DNA of 64,000 nucleotides, taken from NCBI GenBank assembly GCA_032622095.1, contig CP136063.1, positions 75,119,980-75,183,979 of the forward strand, given 5' to 3'. Below are positions 59,080 to 64,000 of the stretch, piece by piece (the stretch's first letter is position 1; the number at the start of each line of letters is the position of its first letter). The DNA is from Siphonodentalium dalli (taxonomy: Eukaryota; Mollusca; Scaphopoda; Gadilida; Siphonodentaliidae). The translations under genes were made by a program, and so were the position numbers. Under the pieces are notes generated by a model that saw only the letters and a program-made list of their open reading frames with translations, was not told where the DNA came from and did no database searches.

Positions 59080-59300
59080 TGACCGAATCCAGACAGTCTT
59101 TTTCGGGTCCCGAACTTGCTTCGCATTGGAACAAAAAAGGGCGTTCAGGAAAGTCATGGCTCCACCCCTGCTTAGCACGCATTTTTTTCAGATCACATGA
59201 ACCCGGATTATCAATAGTTCGTGTATTTATCAACCTATATCTTATACGCAGTCTAATTATAACTGGACCAAGGTTTCCTTACAATCAACTCTCAGTCTAG
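59080..59300 (-). repeat. Dispersed repeat family H, copy 3 (inverted)
   Basis: The reverse complement shares TTGATAAATACACGAACTAT-like and GCGTTC/GGAACA blocks with 15320-15490. Partial and diverged. Confidence 0.5.
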
Positions 59301-59829
59301 AGAAACTGGTACTTAAAATTCATCCACTTGTTTCCAAATAAAGCACGTCAACACTGGAATGTATGCAGTGGGTCAAAGTTCAGCGATGGTGCTATGACAC
59401 TCGAAAGTACGGTTTACTGTTTTGATTGACATGCGAAAATTCCTATACATACGTGAATAACAATGACTGCCGCTTCAATCCCCGTAAAGCCAATTCGGTC
59501 TGAAACGTATTGCCGTATATATATTCGTATTTTCTGGTTATAAATAAACTCCGTATAATATGCTTCTGTTCTTGTTTCAGCGAATAAATACCATTTTGTT
59601 GCTATACGGTCTTAATTGCAATTTTGATGATTTGGATTTCGCCAAATTCAGCCATTGTTTTCCCCAAAGCCTCGCTTTCATTCATCATTTGTGCTATCCG
59701 TAATATTATTTTTAGAAATATCGGGCGGGCCTCGTATGAATAATTATTACTGAGTGCAAAATGTGAATACTTAATGGTTTTGCATGAAGCTATTGATTGG
59801 TCGAGCAACGCACTCGTTGATGCGCATTG
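59301..59829. other. No gene seen
   Basis: AT-rich. A 95-residue minus-strand frame (59602-59889) partly overlaps the AT-rich transposon spacer and has no recognisable family. Confidence 0.4.
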
Positions 59830-60131
59830 GTAGATAGATGATAGAAATGATAAAATTGTTAAAAGAATATGATAAAATGATAAAAACAAAATTATATAAT
59901 GTAAGAAAAAATTATGAAAAATTGTTAAAGGATGTAAGAAATAAATGATAAAAAAAATGATAAAAAATTGTTAAAGAATGTAAGAACAATTGACAAAAAA
60001 ACTATATAAAAAAAACATATTTGTTAGGCCAATGCATTCTCTTCTGTATTATAGTCGACTCGCATATATAAGAGAATGCATTGGCACATGGTCTTTAATG
60101 TTGCGCCAGCGTAGTTCCTGTCATAAAAGGG
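59830..60131. mobile_element. Family C element, right part, degraded
   Basis: A spacer of repeated ATTGTTAAAGAATGTAAGAA-like sequence is followed by a damaged palindrome (60029-60084) and the right end CACATGGTCTTTAATGTTGCG...AAAGGG, next to TTAA (60132-60135). The left end is not found. Confidence 0.75.
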
Positions 60132-60423
60132 TTAACTGCCGAACTCTTTCTGCTAAAATTCACACTGAAGTTATACAAGCAGCTAAATTAGCCTAATATC
60201 ACCAGACGAGATTGGGAATATGTAGCCGTCAGCAAAAACAGGACTACCTCCAATTACGGACCAACTGCTGAGCACAAATTATCATGTCAAGATAGACGTG
60301 AGGACACGACAGTTGGGCGATTGGTGCGAACATCCGTCAGTTCAAGTCAATATCGGATCGTTCTGAGTTCCTCTTATCCTAAAACATCTCTCAAAGGTAT
60401 TCATAAATCTTCAGTGTTCTTAA

Positions 60424-60815
60424 CCCTTTACCCAACAGAAGGGCCCTGTGCCAATGCATTCTCTTATATATGCGAGTCGACCATAGGTCGCCTCGCATAT
60501 ATAAGAGAATGCATTGGCTTAACACATTAAAAATTATAAAATTGTTAAAGATTGTAAGAAAAAATGGTAAAAAGTGTTAAAAAAAGATTTTTTTTAGGCC
60601 AATGCATTCTCTTATATATGCGAGGCGACCTATGGTCGACTCGCATATATAAGAGAATGCATTGGCACAGGGTATAACTATAACCATCACAATGTGGTCA
60701 ATGAGCCGGTTCCAATGATATCCATATTTGTATGGTTTTATTGAGACAGACCGAAGATATTTTAGGCTGTTGAAGCTTTATTTGGCCGGTTTTGGCCGGT
60801 TTGTTGGGTAAAGGG
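60424..60815. mobile_element. piggyBac-like MITE with palindrome module, family B copy 3
   Basis: 392 bp, TTAA on both sides (60420-60423 and 60816-60819), ends CCCTTTACCCAACA, palindromes at 60451-60517 and 60599-60665. The same length as, and almost identical to, the copy at 23292-23683, including the GGCCGGTTTT repeats at the right end. Confidence 0.93.
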
Positions 60816-60928
60816 TTAAAGTGTAAACTTAAAGAGGGACTGTACCCTAAATCCGGCCGTTTATGGGACCATCTCCTTTTATACTCAACATAATAAATAC
60901 AACAATTAAATTAATTTGAGCCATGGTG

Positions 60929-61116
60929 AGTGCAATATACACTCGTGTGCTCTACGAACGATGCAAACAACATGGTAATTATAATGAAAATGAATTTATA
61001 ACCAAAAATTTATTTTCATTGTAATTACCATGTTGACTCCAGTCATAAATATATTTTCATTATAATTACCATGTTGTTTGCATCGTTCGTAGAGCACATG
61101 AGTGTATATTGCACTT
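60929..61116. mobile_element. Foldback element, ~190 bp
   Basis: The left arm AGTGCAATATACACTCGTGT... and the right arm ending ...AGTGTATATTGCACT pair over about 70 bp, including AACATGGTAATTATAATGAA. The centre contains a third partial copy of the same word. Confidence 0.85.
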
Positions 61117-61201
61117 CGATTATGCTTTGTGACTTCTGCCAATTTTGGCGATATAGAGAAACTAAATTAAAAAAGCAAAAAGATTGTTTCTGAAGAAATA
61201 T

Positions 61202-63900
61202 AGTATACTAGCTGATGTGCCCGACTTCGACCGGTCTATTTTGTGATTTCTTTGTGATCGGTCCAGAAACATGCATATATATATATATATATGAGCGTAT
61301 ATCAGCGAGGTCAAGTCAAGATCAAGGACACGATCGCACGTGAAATTCGACCCGCCCATATTATTTCCGGGATCAAAGTAGGCCAACATACCAAATTCGA
61401 GTCAGTTCGGTCGAACAGTTTTCGAGTCTATAAGACACATACACACATACATACAGACAGACAGAAGTTCCAAAATATAAAATATAGCCGATGAGCCCGA
61501 CGTTGTCCGGGCTATTCTACCCAGCCCGACGTTGTCCGGGCTATTCAAAAACCAAATTTCAAGTCGATAGCTCTACCCGTTTCCGAGATCTGATCTGCGC
61601 ATTGTGAAGCTGGCGTCGCACGGGCTCGGCGACCCGATAAAATTCGTATCCGGGGCAAGATACATTCACTTACCAAATTTCAAGTCGATAGCTCCACCCG
61701 TTTCCGAGATCTGGTCTGCGCATGTGCGAAGCTGGCATCGCACGGGCTCGGCGACCCGATAAAATTCGTATCCGGGGCACGGTACATTCAAATAGCAAAT
61801 TTCAAGTCGATAGCTCCACCCGTTTCCGAGATCTCGTCTGCGCATGCGCGAAGCGGGCGCCACACGGGCTCGCCAATACGACAACGTCGACCGCCTGGTC
61901 AAACTACACACACGTACCAAGTCTCGTCCCGATCGGTCGAGAATCGTAGATTTGTATAAATGACAGACAAACAGACAGACAGACATAGGTCTTCAAAATA
62001 TATATGAGACTAGCAGGTGGACCCGACTTCGTCCGGGCTGTTTCCCCTCTGCTTTTCGGCGAATTGCGCGATTTGACCTTGAATTGTCCATTTTGAAGGT
62101 CAAGGTCAGGTGGGGTCACGATTTGACCTGTCCAAAACACTGCCCGGACAAAAGTACCGGACAAAAGTACCCGTCGAAATCCATCCGGTTTTACCCGATT
62201 TGACCTTGAATTGATCATTTTGAAGGTCAAGGTCAGGTCGGGGTCACGATTTGACCCGTCGAAAACACTCAGTGGACAAAAGTAACCCTATGTATCAAAT
62301 TTCGTCGAAATCCCATAAAAATTCGCGATTTGACCTTGAATTGACCCGATTACAAGGTCAAGGTCACGTCGCACAGGCAAACGAATAGGCTTACGACACT
62401 CTCCATACGAAAGTATCCCCAGACACTAATTTTCATCGAAATCCAGTGATACTCGGGCGTTCGACCTTGAAATGCCCAGATTTCAAGGTCAAGGCCACGC
62501 CACACGGGCAAATTAATAGGCCCATGTCACTCCCCGGCCGAAAGTACCCCCACATACCAAGTTTCATCGAAATCAGCTCGGCCGTTTTCGAGTCCATCGC
62601 GAACAGACAGACAGACAGACAGACAGATTTCCCAAAATATATAATAGACTAGCAGGTGACCCGACTTCGTCCGAGCTTTTGACCTTGAATTGATCATTTT
62701 GAAGGTCAAGGTCAGGTGGGGGTCACAATTTGACTGGTCCATGAGAGTTCCCGGACAAAAGTTGCCCTAGGTAGCAAGTTTGGACTCCATCGGTAGGGCC
62801 GTTTTCGAGTCTATAACGGACACACACATACATATATATCATTTGTGGATAACCGTTTCAAGGTGAAGGTCACCTCGGGCGGAAAAACTGACCCGATGAA
62901 AATCTCCCCATTCCCAGGAACCCCTAAGTACGAACACAGACATAAGTATCACACAACACGCTCATGTCTGGACACAGACACAACACGCTCATGTCTGGAC
63001 ACAGACACGCTCTTTATCAAAGACACTGCTGATACGAACGCTCTTTAACTATCACACGATTAACCCCACAATTCCAAGACGGCGGCAGTGGGAATGGAGA
63101 ATGAGTGCTCGGAGCTTCTCAAAAGCAATGGGACGACACTTCATCTGGGTTTTTACCCTTAGATAGGAAGTTTGGTCGAAATCCGTCCGGCAGTTTTCCC
63201 GGCCATAGCTAACAAACAAACAGACAGAAGTCCCAAAATATATATTAGACTAGCCGATGAGCCCGACGTTGTCCGGGCTATTCAAAAAACAAATTTCAAG
63301 TCGATAGCTCTACCCGTTTCCGAGATCTGGTCTGCGCATGCGCGAAGCTGGCGTCGCACGGGCTCGGTGACCCGATAAAATTCGTATCCGGGGCAAGATA
63401 CATTCACAAACCAAATTTCAAGTCGATAGCTCCACCCGTTTCCGAGATCTCGTCTGCGCATGCACGAAGCTGGCGTCGCACGGGCTCGGCGACCCAATAA
63501 AATTCGTATCGATGAGCCCGACGTTGTCCGGGCTATTCAAAAACCAAATTTCAAGTCGATAGCTCCACCCGTTTCCGATATCTGGTCTGCGCATGTGCGA
63601 AGCTGGCGTCGCACGGGCTCGGCGACCCGATAAAATTCGTATCCGGGGCAAGATACATTCACATAGCAAAATTTAAGTCGATAGCTCCACCCGTTTCCGA
63701 GATCTCGTCTGCGCATGTGCTGCACGGGCGTCGCGCGGGCTCGCCAATACGACAACGACGACCGCCTGGTCAAACTACACACACGTACCAAGTTTCGTCC
63801 CGATCGGTCGGGAATCGTAGATTTGTATAAATGACAAACAAACAGACAAAGATACAAACAGACAAACAGACAGAGGTCTTCAAAATATATATGAGATATA
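61202..63900 (+). repeat. Head-to-tail chain of a CAGA-ended dispersed repeat
   Basis: Copies begin GACTAGCAGGTGACCCGAC or a variant near 61205, 61485, 62010, 62650 and 63249. They mostly end in a CAGA run followed by AAAATATATA (for example 62601-62645 and 63225-63245). Within copies, a ~121-bp unit starting TTTCAAGTCGATAGCTC is tandemly repeated (61557, 61678, 61800; 63294, 63416, 63549). Others carry TGACCTTGA and AAGGTCAAGGTCA words. Open frames through them have no recognisable domain. The transposon class is unknown. Confidence 0.8.
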
Positions 63901-64000
63901 GTAAGTTTTACAGAGTGTATAAAACCTATATATAGTTATGTATTTCGAGTATGTATTGACCTATACGCATGTGTATTCCCCTCTCTTCAATTGGATGGTG

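Overview
This is metazoan nuclear DNA, AT-rich and dominated by transposon remnants. It has no bacterial operon structure. It carries Toll-like receptor (TLR) genes, a Ras-GRF first exon with a consensus splice donor, degenerate non-LTR retrotransposons, tRNA-derived SINE-like repeats and many foldback/MITE elements. A marine invertebrate, perhaps a lophotrochozoan, is my best guess; the sequence does not fix the phylum. || Layout: 1-15,062 is a minus-strand TLR cluster. It holds two intact, collinear 632-residue single-exon genes (267-2165 and 9030-10928, about 85% identical by my own count), a relic reduced to its 5' end and 3' flank (3470-4075), and two broken C-terminal copies (13788-14021 and 14486-15062). 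Duplicated flanks surround all of them. A 26-bp minisatellite (12567-13476) has grown out of the sequence that flanks these genes on their 3' side. || 15-55 kb has no host gene that I can support. It is a mosaic of inverted-repeat transposons, LINE relics (one, at 20225-22984, is split by two hAT-like insertions with 8-bp target duplications), SINEs, a 42-bp degenerate minisatellite (41003-42660) and two arrays of a ~168-bp repeat (37.1-38.6 kb and 50.1-50.9 kb). || 55.5-64 kb contains the start of a second host gene: the first coding exon (56045-56314, + strand) of a Ras-GRF-type guanine nucleotide exchange factor, with the N-terminal part of its first PH domain. The rest of the gene must lie beyond the right edge, so the repeats from 56.3 to 64 kb are presumably intron 1. 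|| The most unusual structure is a 67-bp, almost perfect palindrome that occurs at least 26 times at 13 loci between 15.8 and 60.7 kb, usually as inverted pairs around an AT-rich spacer. The same module sits inside at least three transposon families with different ends and target sites: family A, TA-flanked with TGTGACCCGCC ends; family B, TTAA-flanked with CCCTTTACCCAACA ends; and family C, TTAA-flanked with other CCCTTT-like ends. Some diverged copies carry paired changes that keep the stem base-paired. || The TLRs would act in innate immune recognition and Ras-GRF in Ras signalling; nothing in the sequence links the two functionally.
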